Below, piece by piece: positions 9,556-19,100 of a stretch of 64,000 nt of DNA. The notes under the pieces are model-generated. The model had not been told where the DNA came from. It did not search any database and saw nothing but the letters and a program-made list of their open reading frames with translations. The position numbers and the translations under genes were made by a program. The stretch comes from Janibacter cremeus. Its GTDB lineage: Bacteria > Actinomycetota > Actinomycetes > Actinomycetales > Dermatophilaceae. Numbering within the stretch: position 1 is the stretch's first letter; each line of letters starts with the position of its first letter. The stretch lies in the NCBI RefSeq assembly GCF_013409205.1, contig NZ_JACCAE010000001.1, positions 186,001 to 250,000 of the forward strand, in the 5' to 3' direction.

Positions 9556-11721
9556 TCAGGCGTCGATGCGCTTGCGGTCCAGCTGATCGGCGGAGGAGAC
9601 GATGAAGTCCCGACGCGGGTCGACGTTCTTGCCCATGAGCAGCTCGAAGACCTCCTCGGCGATCTCCAGGTCCTCGCTGGTGACCCGGCGCAGCATGCGG
9701 TGCTGCGGATCCATCGTCGTCTCGGCCAGCTGGTCGGCGTCCATCTCGCCCAGGCCCTTGTAGCGCTGGATGGGCTGCTTGATGTTCTTGCCCTTGGCAT
9801 TGAGCGCTGCGAGCTTCTTGCGCATCTCCGCCTCGGAGTAGGTGTAGATCAGCTCGTTCTTCTTCGAGCCGGGGTTGACCACCTCGATGCGGTGCAGCGG
9901 GGGCACGGCGGCGAAGACCTTGCCGGCCTCGACGAGGGGTCGCATGTAGCGGAAGAAGAGCGTGAGCAGCAGGGTGCGGATGTGGGCACCGTCGACATCG
10001 GCGTCGGTCATGATGATGACCTTGCCGTACCGCGCCGCGTCGAGATCGAAGCTACGGCCGGAGCCGGCGCCGATGACCTGGATGATCGAGGCGCACTCGG
10101 CGTTCTTGAGCATGTCCCCGACCGCGGCCTTCTGGACGTTGAGGATCTTGCCGCGGATGGGCAGCAATGCCTGGAACTCGCTGCTTCGAGCCTCCTTGGC
10201 CGTGCCCATGGCCGAGTCCCCCTCGACGATGAACAGCTCGGTGGCCTCCACGTCGGTGCTGCGGCAGTCGCGCAACTTCGGCGGCAGCGTCGAGGTCTCC
10301 AGGGCGTTCTTGCGTCGCTGGGTCTCCTTGTGCTGACGCGCCGAGATCCGCGACTTCATCTCGGCGACGACCTTCTCCAGCAGCTGGGCGGCCATCTGCT
10401 TGTCCCCCCGCTTGGTGGAGGTCAGCCGCGAGGTCAGCTCGGTCTCGACGACCTTGGCGACGATGGAGCGCACGGCGCTGGTGCCCAGGACCTCCTTGGT
10501 CTGCCCCTCGAACTGCGGCTCGGCCAACCGCACGGTGACGACCGCGGTGAGCCCGGCGAGCAGGTCGTCCTTGTCCACCTTGTCGTTGCCGACCTTGAGC
10601 TTGCGGCTGTTGACGTCGAGCTGCTTGCGGAAGACCTTCAGCAGTGCCTGCTCGAAGCCCGCGACGTGGGTGCCGCCCTTGGGCGTGGCGATGATGTTGA
10701 CGAAGGAGGATGCCCTGGCCTCGTAGCCGGTCCCCCACCGCAGCGCGATGTCGACGCCGCACTCGCGCTCGACGTCCGTCGGGGTCATGTGCCCCTTGTC
10801 GTCGAGGACCGGGACGGTCTCGGTGAAGGTCCCGGTGCCCTCCAGCCGCCAGACGTCGGTCACCGGCTGGTCGGGGGCGAGGAAGTCGACGAACTCACTG
10901 ATGCCACCGTCGTGGTGGAAGACCTCCTCGACCGGCTCGTCGCCGCGCTCGTCACGCACGACGAGGGTCAGGCCGGGCACGAGGAAGGAGGTCTGCCGTG
11001 CGCGGGCGTTCAGCGCGGCCACGTCGATGGTCGCGTCCTTGAGGAAGATCTGGGGGTCGGCCCAGTAGCGCACCCGCGTACCGGTGACACCGCGCTTGGC
11101 CTTGCCGACGACGTCCAGCTCACTGCCCTTGTCGTAGGGCGTGAACTCGTTGTCGGGCGACTTCGCCCCCTTCGCCCCGGCCACGTCGGAGAAGGTGCCG
11201 GGCTCGCCCCGGCGGAAGCTCATCGCATATGTCTTGCCCGACCGGTCCACCTCGACGTCCAGCCGCGAGGAGAGGGCGTTGACCACCGACCCGCCGACGC
11301 CGTGGAGGCCACCGGAGGCGGTGTAGGAACCGCCGCCGAACTTCCCGCCGGCGTGCAGCTTGGTGTAGACGACCTCCACACCGGTCAGACCGGTCCGCGG
11401 CTCGATGTCGACCGGGATGCCCCGGCCGTTGTCGCTGACCTCGACCGAGCCGTCGGCGCGCAACGTGATGTCGATCGTGTCGCCGTGACCACCGAGCGCC
11501 TCGTCGACGGCGTTGTCGATGATCTCCCACATGCAGTGCATGAGGCCGCGCTGGTCGGTGGAGCCGATGTACATGCCCGGTCGCTTGCGCACGGCCTCCA
11601 GGCCCTCGAGGACCTGCAGGTGGTGCGCCGAGTAGTCCTTGACGGACTTGCTGCTGGCGGTCTTCTTGGCGGTGCTGGCTGCCGGAGGCACGAGGTGGGC
11701 CGGTCCTTCTCGTCGGGTCAT
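9556..11721 (-). CDS. parE: DNA topoisomerase IV subunit B (GyrB-like)
   Basis: The 721-aa ATPase subunit of a type IIA topoisomerase pairs with ParC. An N-terminal GHKL ATPase domain shows IIDNAVDEALGG, DNGRGIPV and GGLHGVGGSVVNAL. The TOPRIM metal-binding motifs EGDSA and DADVDGAHI occur near residues 480-560, and the C-terminal QRYKGLGEM signature is present. Length is typical, with a short Lys/Ala-rich N-terminal extension before KDYSAHHLQVLEGLEAVRKRPGM. The ATG at 11721 lies a short way downstream of a possible -10 (TAGTCT, minus strand, 11734-11739). It converges on parC across the permease gene. It could alternatively be a second gyrase B, but the partner subunit argues for topoisomerase IV. 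Confidence 0.88.
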   Translation of the reverse strand: MTRREGPAHLVPPAASTAKKTASSKSVKDYSAHHLQVLEGLEAVRKRPGMYIGSTDQRGLMHCMWEIIDNAVDEALGGHGDTIDITLRADGSVEVSDNGRGIPVDIEPRTGLTGVEVVYTKLHAGGKFGGGSYTASGGLHGVGGSVVNALSSRLDVEVDRSGKTYAMSFRRGEPGTFSDVAGAKGAKSPDNEFTPYDKGSELDVVGKAKRGVTGTRVRYWADPQIFLKDATIDVAALNARARQTSFLVPGLTLVVRDERGDEPVEEVFHHDGGISEFVDFLAPDQPVTDVWRLEGTGTFTETVPVLDDKGHMTPTDVERECGVDIALRWGTGYEARASSFVNIIATPKGGTHVAGFEQALLKVFRKQLDVNSRKLKVGNDKVDKDDLLAGLTAVVTVRLAEPQFEGQTKEVLGTSAVRSIVAKVVETELTSRLTSTKRGDKQMAAQLLEKVVAEMKSRISARQHKETQRRKNALETSTLPPKLRDCRSTDVEATELFIVEGDSAMGTAKEARSSEFQALLPIRGKILNVQKAAVGDMLKNAECASIIQVIGAGSGRSFDLDAARYGKVIIMTDADVDGAHIRTLLLTLFFRYMRPLVEAGKVFAAVPPLHRIEVVNPGSKKNELIYTYSEAEMRKKLAALNAKGKNIKQPIQRYKGLGEMDADQLAETTMDPQHRMLRRVTSEDLEIAEEVFELLMGKNVDPRRDFIVSSADQLDRKRIDA

Positions 11722-11898
11722 GGGTGTGGTTGCAGACTAGACCGCCCTCGCGGGCCACCTCGGGAGGCGCGCCCCCGCGCCTGACGAGGGTGTGTTGTCG
11801 GTCACGTCACGCGATACGGGTGCTTCGCAGGAAGCCTTCGGCGTGTTTGACTGTTGTCACGGACGTCCACGGTTACAGACGTAGGAAATGAGGCACAC

Positions 11899-12120
11899 GT
11901 GAACGCGACCCTGGCCAGCCCCTTGACCGCAGCCGACCGCTGCGACCGCTGCGGCGCCAAGGCCTATGTGCGCGCCCGCCTCCACGCGGGTGGCGAACTT
12001 CTCTTCTGCGCCCACCACGGGCGTGAGCACATCCCCGCACTGAAGGACCTCGCGGAGATCGAGGACGAGTCCTCGCGGCTCGAAGAGGTCCCGGCCTCGG
12101 CGCCGGTCGAAGAGCGCTGA
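11899..12120 (+). CDS. DUF7455-type zinc-ribbon protein
   Basis: The 73-aa protein has CDRCGAKAYV near residue 14 and FCAHHG near residue 38, a C-x2-C plus C-x2-H arrangement that fits one zinc site. Its C-terminal third is acidic. Small proteins of this type (DUF7455) are, as I recall, common in actinobacteria beside the topoisomerase genes; the function is unknown. The GTG at 11899 was chosen over upstream in-frame starts because a purine-rich GGAAATGAGG precedes it and because the family normally begins a few residues before the CDRC motif. A TTGACT at 11847-11852 may be the -35 of its promoter. The DUF456 gene follows 19 nt later. Confidence 0.75.
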   Translation: MNATLASPLTAADRCDRCGAKAYVRARLHAGGELLFCAHHGREHIPALKDLAEIEDESSRLEEVPASAPVEER

Positions 12121-12139
12121 CGCTGCGACGTAACGACCC

Positions 12140-12655
12140 GTGCTGACCCTGGCGGCCCAGACCGCCCCCGACCCGATCGGCTTCGGCCTGGTGGTCGCTG
12201 TGGCGATCTTTGTCGTCGGGGTCCTCGGTATCGTCCTGCCGGTCCTCCCCGGGCTCCTGCTGTGCGTCGGCGCGGTGTTGCTCTGGGCCATCGACACCGG
12301 CGGCACCCTCGCGTGGGCCACCTTCGGGGTGGCCCTCGTGCTGTACCTGATCGGGGTGAGCCTGCAGCTGCTCATCCCTGGACGCCGGATGAAGCGGGAG
12401 GGGGTCGGGGGCCTGACCCTGGTCCTCGGCGTCGTCGGCGCGATCATCGGCCTCTTCGTCATCCCCCTGCTCGGCCTGCCGATCGGCTTCGTCGCGGGGA
12501 TCTTCGCTGCGGAGTACCTGCGGTTCCACGAGCTCGACAGGGCATGGTCCGCGACGAAGTCGGCCCTGCGCGGTGTCCTGCACAGCATGGGAATCGAGCT
12601 GACGACCGCACTGGCGATCGCGATCAGCTGGACGGTCGGCATCCTGCTGCACTGA
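12140..12655 (+). CDS. DUF456 domain membrane protein
   Basis: The 171-aa protein has four or five hydrophobic helices with the glycine-rich GVLGIVLPVLPG segment near residue 28 that is typical of DUF456. It also has a second internal repeat (GVVGAIIGLFVIPLLGLPIG). The pattern is of an internally duplicated glycine-zipper membrane domain. Function is unknown and it is predicted to sit in the cytoplasmic membrane. The start is GTG at 12140. It lies 19 nt after the zinc-ribbon gene, so the two probably share a transcript that ends at the strong hairpin at 12674-12712. Confidence 0.8.
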   Translation: MLTLAAQTAPDPIGFGLVVAVAIFVVGVLGIVLPVLPGLLLCVGAVLLWAIDTGGTLAWATFGVALVLYLIGVSLQLLIPGRRMKREGVGGLTLVLGVVGAIIGLFVIPLLGLPIGFVAGIFAAEYLRFHELDRAWSATKSALRGVLHSMGIELTTALAIAISWTVGILLH

Positions 12656-12673
12656 TCCGACCCCGTGTCGAGG

Positions 12674-12712
12674 CATGACGAAGGGGGCGGGTGCCCCGCC
12701 CCCTTCGTCATG
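12674..12712. terminator. Perfect 18-bp bidirectional terminator hairpin
   Basis: Two perfect 18-nt arms (12674-12691 and 12695-12712) are separated by the 3-nt loop TGC. The hairpin sits between the converging DUF456 and DUF3040 genes. Each arm contains the locally over-used octamer CGAAGGGG or its complement. Confidence 0.9.
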
Positions 12713-12729
12713 CGTTGGTCTGTCGCCCG

Positions 12730-13188
12730 CTACCAGCCCTGACGGCGGCGCTCCTCCCAGCGCTGCTCCATCCGCTCCATGAAGGTGCCCGATCGCGGCG
12801 CCTTGGCGGGGCGGCCCGGGCTGCGACCGAAGCCGGGTCTGGGCTTGGGCTTGCTGCTGGGCCCGGTCTGGGTTGGCTTCTTCACCGAACCGTCCTCATC
12901 GACGACACCGAGTGCGGCCGTCTGCCGGGAGGGAGTGAAGGCGTAGGCGACGGCAGCGACGATGATCACGAAGCCGGCGACGCCGATCCACAAGGTCGTG
13001 TTGATCCCCAGCAGGACCAGACCCAGACCGATGATCGCGCCGACGACACCGACCGCGACGCGACGGCGGTCCGTCCCGCCGGGCCCCGTCCTGCGGCCCT
13101 TCATTTGGGATGCAAAGCGAGGGTCCTCGGCCCGGATGGCCTCTTCCATCTCCTCGAGCATCTGCCGCTCACGCTCTGACAGCGCCAC
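12730..13188 (-). CDS. DUF3040 domain protein
   Basis: The 152-aa protein begins with the DUF3040 signature (LSERERQMLEEMEEAIRAEDP), followed by two adjacent membrane helices (about residues 50-95). It ends in a basic, proline-rich, cytoplasm-like tail. Such proteins are widespread small membrane proteins of actinobacteria with no known role. The GTG at 13188 has a GGGAGGT site just upstream and gives the usual family N-terminus. It is transcribed towards the 12674-12712 hairpin and away from dinB. Confidence 0.82.
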   Translation of the reverse strand: MALSERERQMLEEMEEAIRAEDPRFASQMKGRRTGPGGTDRRRVAVGVVGAIIGLGLVLLGINTTLWIGVAGFVIIVAAVAYAFTPSRQTAALGVVDEDGSVKKPTQTGPSSKPKPRPGFGRSPGRPAKAPRSGTFMERMEQRWEERRRQGW

Positions 13189-13263
13189 GGTGACCTCCCA
13201 ACGCTTCCTTCGGACGGGCCCGGTGACCCGTGTCGCCACGACAGGTACCCAGCCGTGGTCTCT

Positions 13264-14535
13264 TCATTCTAGGTCGCTCCCCGGGCTTGCGGTAGGCGGG
13301 CGGGGGCGACGATCGTCGCCACCACCCAGGAGGCTCGCCGGACGTACACTTCCGGCGCCGAAACGGGCACTCGCCCGATCGATCGCCCGGTCGGCCTCGC
13401 GCCATCCGTGCTCGGGTTCGTCGAGGGCGACCTGCACCGGCGTGGACGCTGCCTCGCTCAGCTGCTCGACGCGCACACCGACGAGTCGGATGCGGGCGCG
13501 CTGCAGCCCGAGGGCGTCGTAGAGGTCGCGGGCCATCGCGGCGATGTCCCGGGAGACATCGGTCGGGTCGCGAAGGGAGCGGGACCGGCTGATCGTCGTG
13601 AAGTCGGCGAAGCGCACCTTGATGCTCACCGTCCGGCCGACCAGGCCGGCAGCCCGCAACCGGCTCGCGGTCTTCTCGCTCAGGCCGAGCAGGGTGCGGT
13701 GGACGGCCTGCGGGTCGTCGACGTCGTGGTCGTAGGTGCGCTCGTTGCCGATGCTGCGCTCCCGGCGCACGGGTTCGACGGACCGTGGGTCTCGGCCCCA
13801 GGCGAGGTCGTGCAGGTGCGCGCCGGTCGCGTTCCCGAGGGCGCGCACCAGGGTCTCGCGCGGAGTGTGGGCGATGTCGGCGACGGTCTTCAGGCCCAGC
13901 CGGGCCAGGGACTCCTCGGTCTTGTCGCCCACACCCCACAAGGCGGCCACCGGCAGCTGTTGGACGAAGGTGACGACCTCAGCGGCGGGGATGACGAGCA
14001 GGCCGTCCGGCTTGGCCAGGGAGGAGGCCAGCTTGGCGACGAACTTGGTGCTGGCGACGCCGACCGAGCAGGTGACCCCCTGCTCGTCGGCGACGGTGTC
14101 GCGGATGCGCTGGGCGATCTGCGCGGGGGAACCCATGAGGCGCACTGCCCCGGCGACGTCGAGGAAGGCCTCGTCGAGGCTGAGCGGCTCGACGTAGGGG
14201 GTGATGTCGGCGAAGGTCGCCATCACCGACCGGGAGATGCGGGCGTACAGCTCGTGGTCCGGAGGGAGGATGGTCGCCTGGGGGCACAGCCGGCGCGCCC
14301 GCCCCATGGGCATGGCGGAGGTGACTCCGAAGGCGCGGGCCTCGTAGGTCGCGGAGAGGACCACGCCGCGGTTGCCACCCCCGACGATGACCGGGGTCCC
14401 GACGAGGTCGGGGCGCGCGAGCAGGGAGGCACCGGCGAAGAAGGCGTCCATGTCAACGTGCAGGACAGTGCACCCGGTGTCGTCCGGGGGGCCCTGGCCG
14501 GCCCGTGGTGGGGGCCGGAACTGACGCCGGCTCAT
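13264..14535 (-). CDS. dinB: DNA polymerase IV (Y-family translesion polymerase)
   Basis: The 423-aa Y-family polymerase copies past DNA lesions with low fidelity. The palm-domain metal ligands are seen in VDMDAFFA (Asp28, Asp30) and SLDEAFLDV near residue 125. A helix-hairpin-helix follows (LWGVGDKTEESLARLG), then the little-finger domain. Length is a little above the usual 350-400 because of an N-terminal Arg/Pro-rich extension and a Gly/Arg/Pro-rich C-terminal tail. The tail ends SDLE and contains no obvious beta-clamp motif. The ATG at 14535 lies 10 nt after the stop of the methyltransferase gene, so the two may be co-transcribed. No LexA box was seen in front of it. Confidence 0.92.
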   Translation of the reverse strand: MSRRQFRPPPRAGQGPPDDTGCTVLHVDMDAFFAGASLLARPDLVGTPVIVGGGNRGVVLSATYEARAFGVTSAMPMGRARRLCPQATILPPDHELYARISRSVMATFADITPYVEPLSLDEAFLDVAGAVRLMGSPAQIAQRIRDTVADEQGVTCSVGVASTKFVAKLASSLAKPDGLLVIPAAEVVTFVQQLPVAALWGVGDKTEESLARLGLKTVADIAHTPRETLVRALGNATGAHLHDLAWGRDPRSVEPVRRERSIGNERTYDHDVDDPQAVHRTLLGLSEKTASRLRAAGLVGRTVSIKVRFADFTTISRSRSLRDPTDVSRDIAAMARDLYDALGLQRARIRLVGVRVEQLSEAASTPVQVALDEPEHGWREADRAIDRASARFGAGSVRPASLLGGGDDRRPRPPTASPGSDLE

Positions 14536-14545
14536 CGTGGCCCGA

Positions 14546-15319
14546 TCAGTCGCGGCGGGCGATGACGTGGACCGCGGCACCCAGCGTGGACAGGCCCATC
14601 CGGCGGTCGCCGGCCGCGAGCTCCTCGAGCTCCAGCAGCGCCTGCCGGTCGGCCTCGGTGTCGACGTACTCGTACGGGACGAGGTCGCTGAAGATGCGCA
14701 CGCCGCGGGCGTCGAGCGTGGTGAACCCGGCGCGGCTGAGCATGTCGGCCACGTCGGCGCGGTCGAAGCGGCGCGGCATCGGGTCCTCATCACCCCAGCG
14801 GCCGTCGGCGCTGGTCAGCGCGGCGGTGGCCTGGTCGAAGCGCCCGGCGACGGCGCGGGCCAGCACGGCGGCGGCACGCTGCGCGGTCACCAGGGACAGG
14901 TGGCCGCCCGGGGCGAGCACCTCGGCGACGCGGGTGAGGGTGGACGCGGGGTCCTCGACGTACTCGAGGACGCCGTGGCAGCAGAGCAGGTCGATGGACC
15001 CGGGGGTGACGGACGCAGCGAAGGTGTCGGCGTCACCCTGAACGGCACTGACCCGCTCGGCGGCGTCGGACTCCTCGGCCCGGCGGGCGAGGGAGGCCAG
15101 GGCGTCGGGGTTGGGGTCGACGACGGTGACCGTGTGGCCCTGCTCGGCGAGCGCGACGGCCAGCCCCCCGGTGCCGCCCCCCAGGTCGAGGACGCGCAGT
15201 GGGCGTCCCAGCTCCTGACGACGGGACTCGCTGAGCTCGCGGAGCTGGGACCAGACGGCGGCGGTGCGCATGTTGGCCTCGACCCCGCTGCTGCGGGACC
15301 ATCCTCGCTCGTCGTTCAC
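14546..15319 (-). CDS. Class I SAM-dependent methyltransferase
   Basis: The 257-aa protein has the SAM-binding motif I (VLDLGGGTGGLAVALAEQ), the acidic end of strand 2 (VTVVDPNPDAL) and post-motif IDLLCCHGVLEYV. This is the arrangement of small-molecule and tRNA-wobble methyltransferases of the CmoM type. The substrate cannot be told from sequence. The start is GTG at 15319 with an AGGAGCG site about 6 nt upstream; longer in-frame starts would add an unlikely charged stretch. It lies upstream of dinB on the same strand with a 10-nt gap. Confidence 0.85.
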   Translation of the reverse strand: MNDERGWSRSSGVEANMRTAAVWSQLRELSESRRQELGRPLRVLDLGGGTGGLAVALAEQGHTVTVVDPNPDALASLARRAEESDAAERVSAVQGDADTFAASVTPGSIDLLCCHGVLEYVEDPASTLTRVAEVLAPGGHLSLVTAQRAAAVLARAVAGRFDQATAALTSADGRWGDEDPMPRRFDRADVADMLSRAGFTTLDARGVRIFSDLVPYEYVDTEADRQALLELEELAAGDRRMGLSTLGAAVHVIARRD

Positions 15320-15467
15320 GTGTCGCTCCTGCTCGTGGGGTGCTCGATCGGCCGCCTGCTCCGGCGGATCCTCCAACCCTAGTCGCCGCCCCTGACGGCG
15401 GTCCGCCTTCATCCGGTCGATGTATTGGCGCGGGCCCCAGCACGCGGTGATACCTCTACCCGGAGGG

Positions 15468-15827
15468 TCAGGGCAGCGGAATCCCCTGGTGGTGGACCTG
15501 TTGCCAGCCGGAGTCCCGCTCGCACCAGATCGAGGTGCGCCGCGCTCGGCTCCCACCTGTGCTGGAGTCCCACGAGACCCGGATGACCCCGGGCGCGATG
15601 ACCCTGCCACGCAGGTCGTGGATCCCGATGGGAGGGGCGGCCTCGTCGTCGGACTGCTCGCGCAGCATGCCGAGGATCGACTCGCGGTCCCACTCCCGCC
15701 CGGAGGCGCCCACCTCGGTGAAGTCCGGCGCGAGCAACTCCCGCAGCCGCCCCTCATCAGCGCGTGCAGCGGACGACTGCAGCTCCCGCTCGAGGTCGAG
15801 GATCGTGGCCAGTGCGGTGTCATCCAT
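15468..15827 (-). CDS. DUF4440 / SnoaL-like small protein
   Basis: The 119-aa protein has the alpha-plus-beta cone pattern of DUF4440/NTF2-like proteins. It begins with ILDLERELQSSAARADEGRLRELLAPDF, and the repeat Trp-rich strands end in DSGWQQVHHQGIP. Such proteins are orphan enzymes or ligand binders; function here is unknown. The start is uncertain. The ATG at 15827 fits the family, while an in-frame ATG at 15842 would place the start inside a 42-bp dyad (15836-15877) lying just upstream. No ribosome site is visible for either, so the dyad may control translation or transcription. Confidence 0.7.
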   Translation of the reverse strand: MDDTALATILDLERELQSSAARADEGRLRELLAPDFTEVGASGREWDRESILGMLREQSDDEAAPPIGIHDLRGRVIAPGVIRVSWDSSTGGSRARRTSIWCERDSGWQQVHHQGIPLP

Positions 15828-15835
15828 GCAGCCAT

Positions 15836-15877
15836 TGAAATACATCTCGCACGTGGGGACGTGCGCGACGTATTTCA
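15836..15877. promoter_or_regulatory. Imperfect 19-bp dyad ahead of the DUF4440 gene
   Basis: Arms 15836-15854 and 15859-15877 match at 17 of 19 positions around a GGGG loop, each ending in TGAAATAC or its complement. It is immediately upstream of the proposed start at 15827. It could be an operator or a hairpin in the mRNA leader. Confidence 0.5.
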
Positions 15878-16019
15878 TGCGCGGGGCAATCGTGCGCGAC
15901 CCACTCGGTCGAGGTGACCCCGACCGGCTGTCCGGTCCCCAGTACCTCGACCCGGCCGGGGGACGACGGCGAAGGGGGTAGCAACTCGCCCTGACGAGCA
16001 CTCGGCATGACTTCCCCCG

Positions 16020-16050
16020 GGTTCGCAGCAGGATCAAACTCTTGCGAACC
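16020..16050. other. Stem-loop with a 16S-rRNA-5'-end-like loop
   Basis: Perfect 8-bp arms GGTTCGCA (16020-16027) and TGCGAACC (16043-16050) enclose a 15-nt loop. On the minus strand the loop reads AGAGTTTGATCCTG plus one base. That 14-mer is the near-universal start of bacterial 16S rRNA. It lies in the 297-bp space between the DUF4440 gene and the end of dnaE2, which holds no gene that I can support. Confidence 0.5.
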
Positions 16051-16087
16051 AGGGGTTTTCCGGGTGACCCGATAATCGTGGGGCTCA

Positions 16088-16112
16088 TGTGACTTGTGTG
16101 ACTGGTGTGACT
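16088..16112. repeat. Three direct TGTGACT repeats at 9-bp spacing
   Basis: TGTGACT begins at 16088, 16097 and 16106. The array ends 12 nt from the dnaE2 stop codon, within the same non-coding gap as the 16020-16050 stem-loop. Function is unknown. Confidence 0.5.
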
Positions 16113-16124
16113 AGAGACGGTGCG

Positions 16125-19100
16125 TCAGTGGCCCGAGCTGCCCGGCGATGAGTGCCACAGCTTGCGCGGGGGCTGCACGCCCGAGCCGGCGGGGCGGGTG
16201 TCCGCCCAGGGCGACTGCCGGAACCCCGAGGCGTGGACGAGGACCCGATGCCCGTCTGGCCGCTGGTGCGCGACGTCGCGGGCCCGGGCGAGGTCGTCGG
16301 CCTGCTCGAGCGCGGCGTGCACGGCCTCGATACCGCCGCGCTGCCAGGCGTCCCACAGCCCCGACAGCTCCCACGCGCCGGAGGCGAGCACGGAGACCCC
16401 GCGGTCACCCGCCCGTCGCACGGTGCCGCGCACGAGCAGCAGCCAGGAGTGGAAGATCGTCGCTGCATAGGGGCCCTGGGTGTCCTCGAAGAAGGTCGCG
16501 TCCACCGGCCCGGTCGAGTCGTCGACGGTGAGGAAGACGACCCGGCGCCCGGAGCGGATCGGCGGGGTCTGGGTGGCGACCTTGACCCCGGCAGCGAGGA
16601 TCTCGGCGTTGCTGCGCACCGAGAGCAGATCGGCGCTGCGGGTGACCCCGAGCGCCCGGAGCATCGGCGCGTAGAACTCCATGACGTGTCGGGAGGCGTC
16701 CAGGCCGAGGATCTCCAGCTCGGCACTGACCTGGTCGGGGACGGTCATCTCCGGCAGGCCCACCCCTTCGCCCAACTCCGGGGAGTCCCCGAGGTCGAGG
16801 GTGAGCTGGCTGGCCACCGGGGTCGTGGTGGTCGTGCGCACCTGCTGCGCACCGAGCTCGCCCGCGGCCCAGGCCGGCGGCGCAGCGCGTCGAGGCCGAC
16901 CGCGCGACCGCACGGAACCCGCCCGCGTCCACCGGTCCAGCTCGGCGACGTGCAGCAACAGGTCCCGACGGGTCAGCCGACCCCGGTGGCCGAGCCCCGG
17001 CCCCCCGCTGCCCGCACCGGTGCCGTGCACGGAGTCGAAGGCCCCGATCAGCACCAGCCGCTCGACGACGGGCCGGCTCACCTGCGCTCGCTGCCAGAAG
17101 TCGGCGAGCGAGTCGTACGGCGCCCCGGCGACGACGCGTGCGATCTCCCCCTCGCTCATGCCCTTGACGTCCGCGAGGGAGAGTCGGATGCCCCACCCCG
17201 ACCCGTCCGGCAGGTCCGGGTCCGTGGGGCGGGTACCGGGCACGGGCGCCCGCTCGGCGCGGTACTCCCCCGTGCTCGCGTTGACGTCGACCCCCAGGAC
17301 GGTGATGCCCAGGGAGCGCGCCTCCTCCAGGAGCAGCCGCTTGGGGTACATGCCCGGGTCGTGGGTGAGCACCCCGGCGAGGAAGGCCGCCGGGTGGTGG
17401 GTCTTCAACCACGCCGACTGGTAGGTCGGCATGGCGAAGGCAGCAGCGTGCGCCTTGCAGAACCCGAAGGAGGCGAAGGCGGCGAGCACCGCCCAGATCC
17501 GCTCGACGTCCTCCGCCGGGTAGCCCCGGGCAGCAGCCGCCGGACGCCACCACGCCTCGATGCGCACCTGCCCGTCGGGGCTGCCCATCGTCCGGCGCAC
17601 CTCGTCGGCCTGGGCCAGGGTCACCCCGGTCGTCTCGGCGATGATCCGCAGCATCTGCTCGTGGAAGACGACCACCCCCTCGGTCTCGGCGAGCGCCGGG
17701 ACGAGGCGCTCGTGGAGGAACTGCGGTCGCGACCAGCCGTGCCGGGCCTCGAGGAAGGGGCGGATCATGTCCGACTTCACCGGGCCGGGTCGGAAGAGCG
17801 AGATGTCGATGACCAGGTCCTCGAAGGCCGTCGGGGCGAGCTTGCCGATGAGCTCACGCTGACCCGGACTCTCGATCTGGAAGCACCCGAGGGTGCGGGT
17901 CGTGCGGATCATCGCGAAGGTCGCCGCGTCGTCGAGCGGGACGTCATCCCGGTCGTCGAGGTCGACCCGGGTGCCCTCGACCCGCTCGACCTCCCCGACC
18001 GCGTGCGCCATCGCCGACTGCATCCGGATCCCCAGGACGTCGAGCTTGAGCAGCCCCAGCGCCTCGACGTCCTCCTTGTCGAACTGGCTCATCGGGAAAC
18101 CCAGCCAGCTCGACTCGACCGGGGTGCGGTCGAGCAGTCCTCCGTCGGACAGGACCATCCCGCACGGGTGCATGGCGATGTGCCGTGGCAGTCCGTCGAG
18201 GCGCTCGACCAGGTCGAGGAGGGCCCCCATCCTGTGCCCATCGGGCCCCTCGGGCCTACCGTGCGGGTCGGACCCGAGCCCGCGGGTGCGCAGCTCCGGC
18301 AGCTCCGCGAGTGCGCTGCGCACGTCCCTGGCCCGGATGTGCGGGAAGGCCTTGGCGACCTGGTCGACCTCCGCGGGCGGGATGCCCAGCGCCGCCCCGA
18401 CGTCGCGGATCGCGTGCCGGGCCTTGTAGGTGTCCATCATCGACACGCAGGTGACCCGGTCCCGGCCGAAGCGCTCCAGGACCCGCTCGTACATCTGCGT
18501 CCGGCGGGCGGACTCGACGTCGATGTCGATGTCGGGCAGCTCGGCCCGCAGTGGCGAGCAGAAGCGCTCCATGAGCAGGTCGTGGCGGATCGGGTCGATG
18601 GCGCTGATACCGAGCAGGTGGTTGACCAGGCTGCCCGCTCCGGAGCCGCGGGCGGCCACCCGCACCCCGGCGTCGACAATGAGGTCCACGACCTCGGCGA
18701 CGGTGAGGAAGTAGGTCGGGTAGCCCAGCGCCGCGATGACATCGAGCTCGTCCTCGAGTCGCTCCTCGACCTGCCGGAGCGTGCTCGGCGAGGCCTGTGG
18801 GTACCGCTCACCGATGGCGGCCCGGCAGCGTTGCGCGAGCACCGCCTGCGGGTCCTCGTCGGGGCCCAGGCCGATCACCCGGGCCTCGGGCAGGTGGACC
18901 CGGCCGATCCCCAGGTCCTTCCGGTCGTCCTGGGCACACTCCAGGGCGGTGCGGGTCGTCGTCTCGAGGAGTGCCTCGGCGCGCTGGCGCGGGCCGGCAC
19001 AGCCGAAACCGCCGGCCCCGCCGCCGAGCGCGGTCGCCACCCGGTGTGCGGACGCGGCCATCGTCGGGGTGTCGGCGAGGTGACCGGCCTCGGTGACCCG

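Noticed and set aside
5456-11721. Gyrase A and B pair
   Set aside because: The A subunit lacks a clear GyrA box, so topoisomerase IV is preferred, although the two are hard to separate without the second copy in the genome.
13264-14535. SOS box before dinB
   Set aside because: No GAAC-N4-GTTC-type palindrome was found upstream of dinB or the methyltransferase gene.
16029-16042. Partial 16S rRNA gene or fragment
   Set aside because: Only 14 nt match and the flanking bases do not follow the rRNA sequence, so it is not an rRNA gene piece.
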